From assembly GCA_012270065.1 (NCBI GenBank), contig JAAXJB010000006.1, positions 1-37,849 on the forward strand: a DNA stretch of 37,849 bases, in the 5' to 3' direction. Within the stretch, counting starts at the first letter, position 1. Every line of letters starts with the position of its first letter. This DNA comes from Rubripirellula sp. GTDB lineage: Bacteria; Planctomycetota; Planctomycetia; Pirellulales; Pirellulaceae. Both the position numbers and the translations under genes were made by a program. This document shows, in pieces, positions 1 to 8,674 of the stretch. Under the pieces are notes generated by a model. The model searched no databases. It was not told the origin of the DNA and saw nothing but the letters and a program-made list of their open reading frames with translations.

Positions 1-705
1 CTGGTCTACAGCCGGAGTATCAACCCGCTAATCTGTGTATACCTGGCCGAGCATCTGGCAATCTCTGATCAGCAAGAGCGGATTGCGGCTCTGGAAAGCG
101 TCCTGGAAGTTCCTGGCACGGTCGCCAGGTATACCCGCATGCCATCCATTGATGATATGCCACCTGGAACTTTGGCTACCAGTCGCCTCGATCCCCAATT
201 ACTCCAGCTCGGTCTGGCCACAGCAGAAGAATTGGGAGCGAAATCCGATGAGGAAGAAGAAGAGCAAGTTGTAGATCGCGGCTATGGGCGAGTGATGTTT
301 CAGGAACCACGTGTATGGCCGCTCACGATTGGCGAAAAAATACTGCGCATGTTCAGGCATGAATTTCCACGTGTGCATAACGTGGATGTGCGTCCCGTAT
401 GGATCGTCGGTGAGTTGCTTGAATTTGGTGGAGACTTCAACAAATACGTCACGTCCCGGAAACTGCAAAAGGAAGAGGGTATTCTGTTCAGGCACTGCCT
501 GCGGATGATTCTTTTACTCGATGAAATGGCAAACATTCCCCCCATCGAATCCACCGTCGAGACGTGGGAAAATCCACTGGACGAGCTCGCAGAGCGTCTC
601 ACCGAAACATGCCGATCCGTTGATCCGCAGAGCACGGACGAGATTCTGGTTCAACCAGGCAGTGATGCCAACTCCCTGATTGCTCCAGGCCGCCGCAACT
701 CCTAG
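1..705 (+). CDS. Probable DEAD/DEAH-box helicase, C-terminal part (partial)
   Basis: The reading frame is open from the first base, so the start and motor domains lie outside the window. The visible 234 residues begin LVYSRSINPLICVYLAEHL and continue into a region reading PPGTLATSRLDPQLLQLGLA, an acidic DEEEEEQ stretch, and a block around GGDFNKYVTSRKLQKEEGI followed by FRHCLRMILLLDEM. I recall this layout from the C-terminal accessory region of planctomycete superfamily II RNA/DNA helicases (DUF3516-like), but no ATPase motif is visible here to prove it. The gene ends 13 nt before the chosen lpxK start, so the two may be co-transcribed. The family call is from memory of the pattern; the partial nature is seen directly. 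Confidence 0.55.
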   Translation: MVYSRSINPLICVYLAEHLAISDQQERIAALESVLEVPGTVARYTRMPSIDDMPPGTLATSRLDPQLLQLGLATAEELGAKSDEEEEEQVVDRGYGRVMFQEPRVWPLTIGEKILRMFRHEFPRVHNVDVRPVWIVGELLEFGGDFNKYVTSRKLQKEEGILFRHCLRMILLLDEMANIPPIESTVETWENPLDELAERLTETCRSVDPQSTDEILVQPGSDANSLIAPGRRNS

Positions 706-718
706 GAAACATTTGCTG

Positions 719-1831
719 ATGGATCATCGTTCAATCATGAGCGGTAAACGCCGGGGCCCACTCGCCATGATCTGCAGGGCCGGTCTGTGGCTGGCAAGCA
801 TTCCTTACGAGGTTGCAGTCCGCCAACGCAACCGAAATTACGATCGGCAGACTGCTGAAATACAACAGTGCGGTGTCCCTGTCATCAGCGTTGGCAACCT
901 GACGACCGGGGGCACAGGCAAGACACCAATCGTATGCCTGCTTGCCAAGTGGTTTCGTCAGCGGGGAATTCGCGTTTCAATCGTCAGTCGCGGTTATGGT
1001 CGAGGAAACGCTGACGCGAATGATGAGGCAATGGAATTGCATGCTCGCTTGCCAGATGTCCCACATGTTCAGGATCCCGACCGTGTGGCTGCCGCGCGAC
1101 TCGCTGTCGAAGAACTCGAAGCTCAGGTCATACTGATGGATGATGGCTTCCAGCACCGACGACTCTTCCGGGATCTTGATATCCTTGTCATCGATGCAAC
1201 TTGTCCGTTCGGGTTTGGTTACCCTCTGCCGCGGGGCCTTCTGCGGGAACCAATGAATGGTCTGCAACGTGCCGATGCGATCGTCATCACACGCTGTCAG
1301 GCAGTTACATCACAAGAGATCAAATCCATCCAGCAAACCATCATGGGATACAACGCTGAAGCGCCAGTATTCACAAGCAATCACACTCCCATTGCTCTGC
1401 TGGAGTACCCGAATGCTGTCTTGCCCTTGAAGATCATCGAAAACCAGACGGTTGGGGTGGTTTCCGCCATTGGAAACCCGGAAGCATTTGAGATGACAGT
1501 CAGACAGTGTGGTGCAAAGATACAGAGTTCCCGACACCTTCCTGACCACGACCCTTACTCTCCAGAATCAGTTGCTGCACTCCAAAAATGGGCAAGGAGT
1601 CTTGGTGATGAAGTTGCGGGAATCGTTTGCACCCACAAGGATCTTGTCAAACTGCAAACTGATCGCCTGGGTGGAAAACGCCTGTTCGCCTTGCAAATTG
1701 ACTTGACCTTGGATGATCCCGAGAAGCTTCTCCACCAGATGATCGATTGCATTGCCGAAAAGGCTGAGGCGAACACATCAGCCAATGATACCGAAATGAA
1801 CGAAGCGGATATCGACCAGACGACGGGGTAA
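719..1831 (+). CDS. lpxK: Tetraacyldisaccharide 4'-kinase (lipid A 4'-kinase)
   Basis: LpxK phosphorylates the 4' position of the lipid A disaccharide precursor at the inner face of the cytoplasmic membrane, a late step of lipid A synthesis. The 370-residue product shows the family P-loop ISVGNLTTGGTGKTP (GTGKT near residues 65-69), SRGYGR, DPDRVA, and the hallmark MDDGFQHRRL, followed by PLPRGLLREP. An N-terminal hydrophobic segment (LAMICRAGLWLASIPYEVAV) fits the membrane-anchoring helix. The ATG at 719 is preferred because AGGAAA lies about 10 nt upstream; a TTG at 680 in the same frame would overlap the preceding gene, and an ATG at 737 is also possible. The C-terminal roughly 20 residues are acidic and look nonconserved. 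The gene implies that this organism makes lipid A. Confidence 0.95.
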   Translation: MDHRSIMSGKRRGPLAMICRAGLWLASIPYEVAVRQRNRNYDRQTAEIQQCGVPVISVGNLTTGGTGKTPIVCLLAKWFRQRGIRVSIVSRGYGRGNADANDEAMELHARLPDVPHVQDPDRVAAARLAVEELEAQVILMDDGFQHRRLFRDLDILVIDATCPFGFGYPLPRGLLREPMNGLQRADAIVITRCQAVTSQEIKSIQQTIMGYNAEAPVFTSNHTPIALLEYPNAVLPLKIIENQTVGVVSAIGNPEAFEMTVRQCGAKIQSSRHLPDHDPYSPESVAALQKWARSLGDEVAGIVCTHKDLVKLQTDRLGGKRLFALQIDLTLDDPEKLLHQMIDCIAEKAEANTSANDTEMNEADIDQTTG

Positions 1832-1863
1832 GCAACGCATTCCAGACAGAGTCATCACTGCAA

Positions 1864-3888
1864 TCAAGAACGTGAATTCATGATGTCCCAGACACGTGCT
1901 GCGGCAGTGATGTCACTCCTGGTTGCGTTCCCTTTGCCGAAAACGATGCGATTGTAGGATTCGACAACCTGTGAAGCGTACTTCGGTAGCTGATCAGAAA
2001 AAGAATCTGGCAGCGACCTGGAAACGCGACGAGTGAATTCCGCAGGCGTTTCTTCCTTGCCTCTGATGACACCACATTCAAAAGACCATGACTCGAACGC
2101 CTGAAAGGTGACAATCACAACTCGCCGCAAATCCGTTTCATTTCCAATGGGGTTACGAAAACTGGAAAATGAGCGGCGAGGTTTTCCTGGGCCCGACTGA
2201 CTTTCTGCCTGTTCGATGTCTTCGGGAGGCTTTCGTTGGACCGCAAAAAGATCCGAAAACCACTGGCAAATCAGCGACCAGTTCCGATAGAGAAAGATTC
2301 CAACGATCGCAAACAAGATGAGGATGATCAGGTATTTCAACATCGAACCAATCGCGGAGATTGCTTTTGATGCAGTCTGAGTGATACCGGATTGCGATTC
2401 CGAAGAAGATGGTTGCCGTTGGCTTGAATTTTTGCCGGATTCTTTGCTCGCCGAAGTCTGATCCTGGGATTGCCCTGAATCATCGGCCTCGGTGGAATCT
2501 GTCTCCTGTGTTTCCCTGTCCGACGAAGCCCCTGCACCCGACTCCGGTTCTTCAGATTCTGCCTGACCGGATTCAGAACTCCCGGAATCCGATTGACTCG
2601 ACTCTGACTTCCCAGATTCTGACTTCCCAGATTCTGACTTCCCAGATTCTGACTTTCCAGATTCTGATTTTCCAGACTCTGATTTTCCGGACTCTGATTG
2701 ATCGGTTCCAGATTTTGCTCCGTTACCTTGCGACTTCTGTTTTGCCTGTGACTGGCCTTTGGATCCGCGTTCACCCTTGTCTTGTTGATTCGATTTCTGA
2801 TCATTGCCAGCCTTGGCTTGCGGATTCTGTTTACCTTCTGACTTATCACCGCCCTTTCGACTTCCTGCTGGGCCGTCTTTTCGTTCACCATCGCCGCTTC
2901 CGCCAGGTTGGCCCCCTTTTCTGTCCACGTAGCCCTGCTGTTCCTTGCCCTGACCTTGCGGATCTTCGGCGGTGCCAGATGATTCAGAATTGGCACGGTC
3001 TGCCCCTTCTTCTCCCCAACCGTACCGGCTTGAAGATGTGTTTCCGGGAGAATCAAATAGTTTTGGAAACTCAAAAGAGGCCAGAGCGCGACCTGGCATC
3101 GGGGCAAAGTAAGCCAGCAACAGAACCACGGCGATCAATGCCACCCCGGCGCTCAACCAGGCGACGCTGACGTCAGTCGGCATGTCCACTTTGCGCTGCC
3201 TTAAATAACGTCGCAGTCCCACAAAACTGGTGGTGACCAGAAGAGACAGACTGGCAAACAGATAGAAGGCCAGTAAGTACTTTGCACTTGCCCATGACGC
3301 ACTGTCATTCCGCAGAAAGAACTGTCCAAGCCCAAAAAGTGGCAGAGCTGCCATCGCCAAATACATGACGGTTCGACCCGGCTGGGATACTTTGCCTCGT
3401 GGCTTTGACACCTTGCCTTCAGGCTCTCCAGTTTGCATCTCGGCCCGATGCCCTTCAGACGCGGAAATCTCAATCTGCTTTTTTAAAAAGAGATGTCCTG
3501 AGTCAATCAAGCCTTCACCGCTGGCATCGACGTCATCATCGATCAAGGTACAGTCACGCACAATCAGATCCGCGAGGTAACCGACCACGAACAGGATGAA
3601 GATGCAGAACAGAAGAGAGTCAACGAGTCGTGACATGACCAGCAATGTCGCCAGCCCCAAAGCAGCAGCATATCCGTAGGAATACACCCGATCTCGCTCA
3701 ATTGCGATTCTGGCGACCGCAACAATCCCCATGGTGAAACACATGACGGTCCAAGACAGCCGTGACTGAAAGCCACCACGATACAGGACAAGAATCAGGA
3801 AATTCGCCAAGCTACTGATCATCAGAAAGATCAGGATCGGAGCCACAGCAATCGCGGCATAATCAGCAGCAGTCTTTCTGGATTGCAA
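1864..3888 (-). CDS. DUF4129-type multi-pass membrane protein with Ser/Gly/Lys/Glu-rich repeat linker
   Basis: The 674-residue product has hydrophobic segments near residues 11-36, 44-63, 72-110 (two passes), 173-192, 202-225 and 243-265. A very polar linker (about 275-500) follows, including a run of ESGKS pentapeptides at about 398-430, then another membrane segment near 513-530. The C-terminal domain (about 585-674) contains VVIVTFQAFESWSFE and KEETPAEFTRRV, matching DUF4129. That domain is often found at the end of transglutaminase-like membrane proteins, but no transglutaminase core is present here. The start is a TTG with an in-frame stop only a few codons upstream. It lies 24 nt after the GYF_2 gene and is probably in the same operon. 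The cellular role is unknown. Confidence 0.7.
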   Translation of the reverse strand: MQSRKTAADYAAIAVAPILIFLMISSLANFLILVLYRGGFQSRLSWTVMCFTMGIVAVARIAIERDRVYSYGYAAALGLATLLVMSRLVDSLLFCIFILFVVGYLADLIVRDCTLIDDDVDASGEGLIDSGHLFLKKQIEISASEGHRAEMQTGEPEGKVSKPRGKVSQPGRTVMYLAMAALPLFGLGQFFLRNDSASWASAKYLLAFYLFASLSLLVTTSFVGLRRYLRQRKVDMPTDVSVAWLSAGVALIAVVLLLAYFAPMPGRALASFEFPKLFDSPGNTSSSRYGWGEEGADRANSESSGTAEDPQGQGKEQQGYVDRKGGQPGGSGDGERKDGPAGSRKGGDKSEGKQNPQAKAGNDQKSNQQDKGERGSKGQSQAKQKSQGNGAKSGTDQSESGKSESGKSESGKSESGKSESGKSESGKSESSQSDSGSSESGQAESEEPESGAGASSDRETQETDSTEADDSGQSQDQTSASKESGKNSSQRQPSSSESQSGITQTASKAISAIGSMLKYLIILILFAIVGIFLYRNWSLICQWFSDLFAVQRKPPEDIEQAESQSGPGKPRRSFSSFRNPIGNETDLRRVVIVTFQAFESWSFECGVIRGKEETPAEFTRRVSRSLPDSFSDQLPKYASQVVESYNRIVFGKGNATRSDITAAARVWDIMNSRS
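2601..2697 (-). repeat. 15-bp in-frame tandem repeat encoding ESGKS units
   Basis: Six adjacent copies of a 15-bp unit (plus-strand attctgacttcccag with few substitutions) and a partial seventh copy occur inside the membrane-protein gene. Because the unit is a multiple of three, copy-number change keeps the frame and alters the linker by five residues per unit. Copies 2 and 3 are identical; copies 4-6 carry transitions, which suggests recent expansion from one side. Confidence 0.9.
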
Positions 3889-3912
3889 TCGCGGGGCACC
3901 CTGTTACTAAAA

Positions 3913-4131
3913 TCAATCTTCCTCGGGATGAAGCTTCTTCCAGTGCTTCATGGCTGGTCCAATGGAATTCATCGGAACCCATTTATCTTTGGTTTTGCTG
4001 CTTTGAAGCAAGGTATCGGGCGAAATTTTTCCAGCCGAAATATGGCTGAGAAGATCCGCTTCACTGATTGGCCCAACTCGACGCCTTCGACGAATCCAGC
4101 CGTTCGTCATGTAGTACCATCCAACTCCCAT
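3913..4131 (-). CDS. Small GYF_2 (GYF domain 2) protein
   Basis: This 72-residue protein begins MGVGWYYMTNGW and contains GPISEADLLSHISAGKISP followed by DTLLQSSKTKDKWVPM. That is the usual order of a bacterial GYF_2 (DUF4339) module: aromatic W-Y-Y start, central GP-S--DL, then a T-V---G/D-W-P end. Such modules are thought to bind peptides or partner proteins and usually sit in larger membrane proteins; here the domain is essentially the whole protein. The ATG at 4131 is preferred over the GTG one codon earlier, since GGGAG lies 8 nt upstream. The DUF4129 gene follows 24 nt downstream on the same strand, which suggests that the two work together. Confidence 0.7.
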   Translation of the reverse strand: MGVGWYYMTNGWIRRRRRVGPISEADLLSHISAGKISPDTLLQSSKTKDKWVPMNSIGPAMKHWKKLHPEED

Positions 4132-4388
4132 CACTGATTCTCCCGTACGAGATCATTGACCAAAAGTGGCCTGCTAACTTCCATGCCTGATCCAGTTTGA
4201 TCTTCTGGACGGAATGCATGGTCAGCAGGAAACCTGATCGTCCGGCTTGTGAAATCACCAGCGGGCGACTTCGACAGGCAGTTCGGACTTCCATCATGGT
4301 AACTTGAATGCAATCACAGATGGTAGAACGAGTTCACCGGATCCGACAAAACGCGCAGCACACCCCTCTGCAGAGAGTAAGCATTTGT

Positions 4389-5162
4389 TTACCAACGACC
4401 ACTGTTTTTATCTGAATGGATGATCAGTTGCGCCTGCCGACTGATTCCGTAGGCCAGATTCGGTTGGTTCAACTCAAGAAAAACAGTGTACTTCTGGTGT
4501 ACAGCGTCTGAATACACGATGGGTGCATGGGTCATGCGCAGGAAATGAACTGGCTCACCATTCCACCGTTTCGTGAACACTCCGGCTTCCAGTGAGGGTT
4601 CACGGGTCATCTCGTAGTGTTTCTGCATGACGGAAACCAGGCGGTTCGGGTCACCGGTGAAACCATGCAGGGTGACTCTTTGCAGCTTCTGGTTGCCGTC
4701 AAAGTAATAGCTCAAAGTCCCCGCGATATCATCAGGACGCGTGCCAGTCACAATCGGAACTCGCATGCCTTCCAATCTTGTATCAGCCAGCACGGTGGTA
4801 ACTCGGGAAAACCGTTGGAGTACCCAATCTGGCGTGATGTCAAAACGCATGACATCACGCAAGTCATTCACCTTACCTCCAACGAGACTGGGCTTCATTC
4901 CCGAATCATCTGTCACTCCCTGCAATTTCGCAGCCATGACAGGATCGTAACGATATCGATTCGGATTCGAATTCCGCAGGGTTTCGATTTCGTACAGGGC
5001 ATGTCCTGCATAATCGCGATCTGCATGAACTGCAGTGTTGCTACCGGACACAGCCTGTGTCACGTCGTTGAGTGCATCATGCCCCCAATCTGTCTGCACG
5101 GCGTAATAGGAACCGCCAGTGGCGGCAGCAAGAACGGCAGCGTTTCTGATGTAGTTGTACAT
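4389..5162 (-). CDS. DUF6690-like planctomycete protein with N-terminal hydrophobic segment
   Basis: The 257-residue product starts MYNYIRNAAVLAAATGGSYY, an uncleaved anchor or signal-like segment. It then has a core with VMRFDITPDWVLQRFSRVTT, GMRVPIVTGTRPDDIAGTLS, YYFDGNQKLQRVTLHGFTGD and a C-terminal part rich in beta-like strands. The block around the WVLQRFSRVTT and VPIVTGT motifs matches what I remember of DUF6690, a family seen in planctomycetes with no assigned function. The start was placed at 5162 because the upstream 21 codons of the open frame look noncoding; no strong ribosome-binding site decides it. The gene is divergent from the methyltransferase gene, so 5163-5315 probably holds both promoters. 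Confidence 0.6.
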   Translation of the reverse strand: MYNYIRNAAVLAAATGGSYYAVQTDWGHDALNDVTQAVSGSNTAVHADRDYAGHALYEIETLRNSNPNRYRYDPVMAAKLQGVTDDSGMKPSLVGGKVNDLRDVMRFDITPDWVLQRFSRVTTVLADTRLEGMRVPIVTGTRPDDIAGTLSYYFDGNQKLQRVTLHGFTGDPNRLVSVMQKHYEMTREPSLEAGVFTKRWNGEPVHFLRMTHAPIVYSDAVHQKYTVFLELNQPNLAYGISRQAQLIIHSDKNSGRW

Positions 5163-5315
5163 GAGAGACCATTTGGTGAGACAGCAGGAGGAAATACCGG
5201 GTTCTGAAAACCGAAGTACCTGCATCCATCATCGTCGCTTCATGTTCTCCAGATGCGAATATTGCCCAACGGTGCTGTGCTTGGTACGACAGGAGAATCG
5301 CGTACAATCTGCGCC

Positions 5316-6644
5316 ATGGTGACAGAGCATTTAACCGGACCGGCTGGCGTTCTCCATCACAGGAGACTCTGCGAGCGGCTGATTCATGCGACACTCAATG
5401 ATCGTCATGATTTTCAGTCAGTGCAGAAAGAGATTCGCACCCAAGCCAGTCCAGAACTGGCGGCATTCGTCACTACGATCGCGAATCTGCAAACCAAAGC
5501 GGTTCGTAAACTACAAGGGCCGAAGACTGATTCACGCATTTGGTGGGTCACATCGAAGTCGCTTCAACAGGCAACCGCCTGGCAGGTCGCAAGATTAAAG
5601 TCACAATGGTTCGCCAATCATCCGGTATTTGATCTCTGCTGTGGTATCGGTGGTGATGCATTACAACTCATGGCACGTGGTCCTCTTGTGGTGGTGGACT
5701 CTGATCCCCTGATCGCCGAACTGGTGGCCGCAAATCTTGAGATACACCGGGTCCTGAAATCTGATGCCGCTGGAGCACCGGCCTCACCGGTTGAAATGGA
5801 CTCCCAAACCGTAACGCATGAGCCCACTCGGGTCATCTGCGGAGACGTGACGCGTTTGAGTCCAATGCGTGGCAACTGGATCCACATCGATCCTGATCGG
5901 CGACCACAATCCAATTTAAAAAGTGGCAGAGCATCCCGGGTGTCTGCCACCCGCAAAAGCAATCCCGAACATTATTTGCCGGAATGGAAATCTGTTGTTG
6001 ATCTCATCAGCAATTCAGATGGCTCCTGTGTCAAGCTCGCGCCTGCAGCCAACCCCGACATCCAATCACTATCGCCCACTCACCGGTGCTGGATTTCCTT
6101 GAGCGGATCGGTACGCGAACAGACGCTGCTCAGTGGAGGCGTACTTGCCAATAGCGGTCTGCCAGAGTCAGCTCGCTCTGCCGCAGTGGTGAAATCCGAT
6201 GGGACAACACATTGGTTCGCCCCAGAACTCGAATCCATTGTTCAACATGCGCCAAGTACCAGCCAGCCCTTGCATTGGCTTGTGGATCCAGACCCGGCAA
6301 TCCGTGCGGCTGGACTTACCGAAACGTACGCTGCCAAAAACCGTTTTGCTGTCTTGGGACACGCATCAGGATTCCTGACCAGTGCTGACACACCAACCCC
6401 GGATGGCGTGAGTATTTTCGCGGAAGTTCTCTGGTCAGGCAGTTGCGATGATCGAAAACTGCGACGGGAACTCAGGCAAAGAAATTTCTATCCGGCCGTG
6501 GTCAAAGTCAGAGGCACAGACCATCAGCCCGAAAATTTGATGCGAAAATACCGCAAATGCGGCGAGCAACCCATCTGTCTATGGATTGGAAGAGGCAAAG
6601 AACGCGTCTTTGCGGCGTTCACCCAAAAGCCGGATCACGGATAA
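5316..6644 (+). CDS. Class I SAM-dependent methyltransferase with THUMP-like C-terminal domain
   Basis: The SAM-binding motif VFDLCCGIGGDAL is at about residues 104-116, and VVVDSDP follows as the acidic end of the next strand. IHIDPDRRP near 189-197 corresponds to the catalytic DPxRR motif of this family. The last roughly 70 residues (LWSGSCDDRKLRRELRQRNF then YPAVVKVRG and MRKYRKCGEQPICLWIGRGK) match the THUMP-like domain found at the end of such proteins, which suggests an RNA substrate. The exact target base is not known. The ATG at 5316 was chosen over 5253 because the intervening codons look like promoter DNA; neither has a well-spaced ribosome-binding site (AGGAG lies 20 nt before 5316). 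Confidence 0.8.
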   Translation: MVTEHLTGPAGVLHHRRLCERLIHATLNDRHDFQSVQKEIRTQASPELAAFVTTIANLQTKAVRKLQGPKTDSRIWWVTSKSLQQATAWQVARLKSQWFANHPVFDLCCGIGGDALQLMARGPLVVVDSDPLIAELVAANLEIHRVLKSDAAGAPASPVEMDSQTVTHEPTRVICGDVTRLSPMRGNWIHIDPDRRPQSNLKSGRASRVSATRKSNPEHYLPEWKSVVDLISNSDGSCVKLAPAANPDIQSLSPTHRCWISLSGSVREQTLLSGGVLANSGLPESARSAAVVKSDGTTHWFAPELESIVQHAPSTSQPLHWLVDPDPAIRAAGLTETYAAKNRFAVLGHASGFLTSADTPTPDGVSIFAEVLWSGSCDDRKLRRELRQRNFYPAVVKVRGTDHQPENLMRKYRKCGEQPICLWIGRGKERVFAAFTQKPDHG

Positions 6645-6715
6645 CCATGGTTTCTCTGCACTGCCTGGCTTCATGGCAATGACGTCACCATTGCCGAAAC
6701 GCAAAACGCAAAACA

Positions 6716-7705
6716 TCAGAAAACCGTCCCGGTAACCTTATCTCCATCACCACCATCTCCATCACCACCATCTGCGCCGGATTCGATCACTGCCGTCGCC
6801 GTGGCTCCCGCTTCAAAATGGCTACGCCGTGCAAACCCGATGGCGGTCACACCATCCTGATCACTCGCGGCGATACTGGTCAAACGCCCTACTTTTTTTT
6901 CATCCGCTGACAAAACCGTGTCAGGTGCAGGAACCCCGCCAGTGATTTTCCAACGTACCAGTTTCTTCTGCACCTGCCCCATCGCATCCAGTCGGGCGAC
7001 TGTTTCCTGACCAAGATAACAGCCCTTGGTAAACGAAATGGTTTCAGCGTCACGATCCGCTTCCTGTGGCAAATTGGAATCATCCAAATCAATCCCAAAC
7101 CAGGGGTACCCGGCAATCACACGCATTTCATGAAAATCAGTTTCATTTCCCACCTCCATGCCAACCGGATTCGCGCTCTGGGAACCGTTGTTGTCAGCAA
7201 GCAGTTCCACCAGCGCGTCGGGGATTCTTTCGGAATCTTCCTGATGGATGCACAGAAGTGCACTGCCAGCCCCCAGCCATCGCACACCAAAAACATCCAC
7301 CGTGATCGCGTTTCTCTGAATCCGTTGCGATTTCAGAATCACTCCCTCAGTGCCGGCCAGACCACATTGCCTGGCTAACGAGGGCGAGATCACAAAGCCA
7401 ACATGATCGGAATCACGGGATTCTGCGACTGCGTCTTCACGAATCGTATATCGATCAACATGCGAACTAATCGCATCGGATTGCCCAGAAGGCCCCACCA
7501 ATCGAAACCCACCCTGATGCCTGAAAAGACAAACATGCCCGAGAGTCTTTCCGCGAACATCAGTGACAAAGGTCTCTCGCCCCTCGCCATCCTGCAGCGA
7601 AAGTACTTCATTGGTTGTCAAGTTGTGGAGGATTTTGCCTGCATCCGCTCCGGATACATCAACCACACTCAATTGATCGAGTCGAAAAATGGAAGGTGTT
7701 TTCAT
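6716..7705 (-). CDS. ygfZ: YgfZ/GcvT-like folate-binding protein
   Basis: YgfZ-type proteins bind folate and support Fe-S enzyme assembly or repair, including tRNA-modifying enzymes. The 329-residue product carries the family signature KGCYLGQET at about residues 227-235 with its conserved Cys229. The N-terminal part reads VVDVSGADAGKILHNLTTNEV as in aminomethyltransferase-fold proteins. The start MKTPSIFRLDQL at 7705 fits the family N-terminus; the frame remains open for another 33 codons upstream, so a longer form is possible. The extreme C-terminus has a Gly/Asp run (GGDGDGGDGD) produced by a 15-bp duplication, unlike the family. Confidence 0.85.
   Translation of the reverse strand: MKTPSIFRLDQLSVVDVSGADAGKILHNLTTNEVLSLQDGEGRETFVTDVRGKTLGHVCLFRHQGGFRLVGPSGQSDAISSHVDRYTIREDAVAESRDSDHVGFVISPSLARQCGLAGTEGVILKSQRIQRNAITVDVFGVRWLGAGSALLCIHQEDSERIPDALVELLADNNGSQSANPVGMEVGNETDFHEMRVIAGYPWFGIDLDDSNLPQEADRDAETISFTKGCYLGQETVARLDAMGQVQKKLVRWKITGGVPAPDTVLSADEKKVGRLTSIAASDQDGVTAIGFARRSHFEAGATATAVIESGADGGDGDGGDGDKVTGTVF
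6740..6769 (-). repeat. 15-bp in-frame duplication at the ygfZ 3' end
   Basis: Two perfect adjacent copies of plus-strand atctccatcaccacc lie near the stop codon of the ygfZ-like gene. They encode the GDGGD-type tail and keep the frame. Confidence 0.85.
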
Positions 7706-8029
7706 ACCATCGAGCATACCAAGAGAGCCGCGCACATTGCAGGTGACTGTCTGTAATTCGTGTATCCCACTGATGTCATTTCTGGTTTTGACGCCAGTCG
7801 GCACGAGGATTCATGTCGCCCAGATTCGGTCCCCTGGCCATCCCTGTGCCTGACGATCCTGCGCGTCTGTGCAAAATTCCGATTTGTTTCGTATTGGCGG
7901 GAACTCAAGCAGCAGTACCAGCTTCTCAACGTTGTCGCTTCTCACTGCTATTGACGGCATCCTGCGATCTTTGCGATGCAAGCCGACGCAGCGGGGTCTA
8001 CTCCGCAAAAAAAGAAGATGGAAGGGAGA
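7706..8029. other. Gene-poor stretch between ygfZ and a possible small gene
   Basis: About 320 bases with only short overlapping frames whose translations have no recognisable motif. It must hold the ygfZ promoter on the minus strand, but no clear -35/-10 pair stands out. No RNA gene was recognised. Confidence 0.4.
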
Positions 8030-8296
8030 ATGAACAAAGTGGAAACCGAAGAAAATCTGCATCACCAATCCACTTCATCCTCTGGGCAATCCGGACCACC
8101 GCTGCAGCTCAAATCAAAGGCAGCTGCTGGTCCCGGTAAAATGACGCGGAACATCGAACCAGCCGACAGTCCGCCTTTGCCATGGCTCGTCCAACGACTT
8201 CAGCAGATGAAGCGTACGAGTTCCCATGCATCTTCCGGCAACCGCAATCCTGGAATTCAGCCTTCCGACCCGCTCCCCGAAGCCAGCGACTCGTAG
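8030..8296 (+). CDS. Possible small Ser/Pro-rich protein of unknown function
   Basis: The 88-residue frame begins MNKVETEENLHHQ and is polar, rich in Ser, Pro, Gln and Lys, with no membrane segment and no known motif. Its support is the strong purine-rich ribosome-binding-like sequence GGAAGGGAG immediately before the ATG. Against it, the composition is low-complexity, and frames of similar length overlap it on both strands. It could simply be chance. No function can be proposed. Confidence 0.25.
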   Translation: MNKVETEENLHHQSTSSSGQSGPPLQLKSKAAAGPGKMTRNIEPADSPPLPWLVQRLQQMKRTSSHASSGNRNPGIQPSDPLPEASDS

Positions 8297-8674
8297 CAAC
8301 AGCGATCCATGGAAATGGAAGATCGCTATCCACGGCCTTGTTTTCGCAGCCGCGACAGATTCTCAAATCAAGAGTTTCTGACAAATCGAACCCTTGCATG
8401 AAAGCCCTGAATTCACGGCATTTGCCTGCGCGGAAATGAAAGGCAAGAGCAGTTCGTCGTCATTGACGGGTCCTGCATGGTCCCTGATTGGGTTACCCTT
8501 ACGGACAGTGGATTCGGCTGCCCCTGCCTGAATCGTGGGTCAGTTGCAATTTGGGCATCGCGTCAGTCACTGAAGTCAGTCGGGTTCCGATTCGTTGCCA
8601 CAGAAGAGTCAACTCGATGACTGGCGAATGATCCCCAGGATCATCGCCGGGTGTTCCCTTGTCATGGAGCCGAT
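8297..8674. other. Region upstream of rarA without a supported gene
   Basis: About 380 bases with no convincing frame, no tRNA-like cloverleaf and no repeat. It probably includes the rarA promoter and leader. The only element recognised is GGAG at 8666-8669, five nt before the rarA GTG. Confidence 0.4.

Noticed and set aside
2337-3107. 256-residue minus-strand frame rich in NLGSQ repeats
   Set aside because: It overlaps the DUF4129 gene in another frame, and its repeats are only the shadow of the 15-bp tandem units; no domain is recognisable.
7813-8139. 108-residue plus-strand frame upstream of rarA
   Set aside because: No ribosome-binding site and no recognisable motif; it overlaps the better-supported small frame at 8030.
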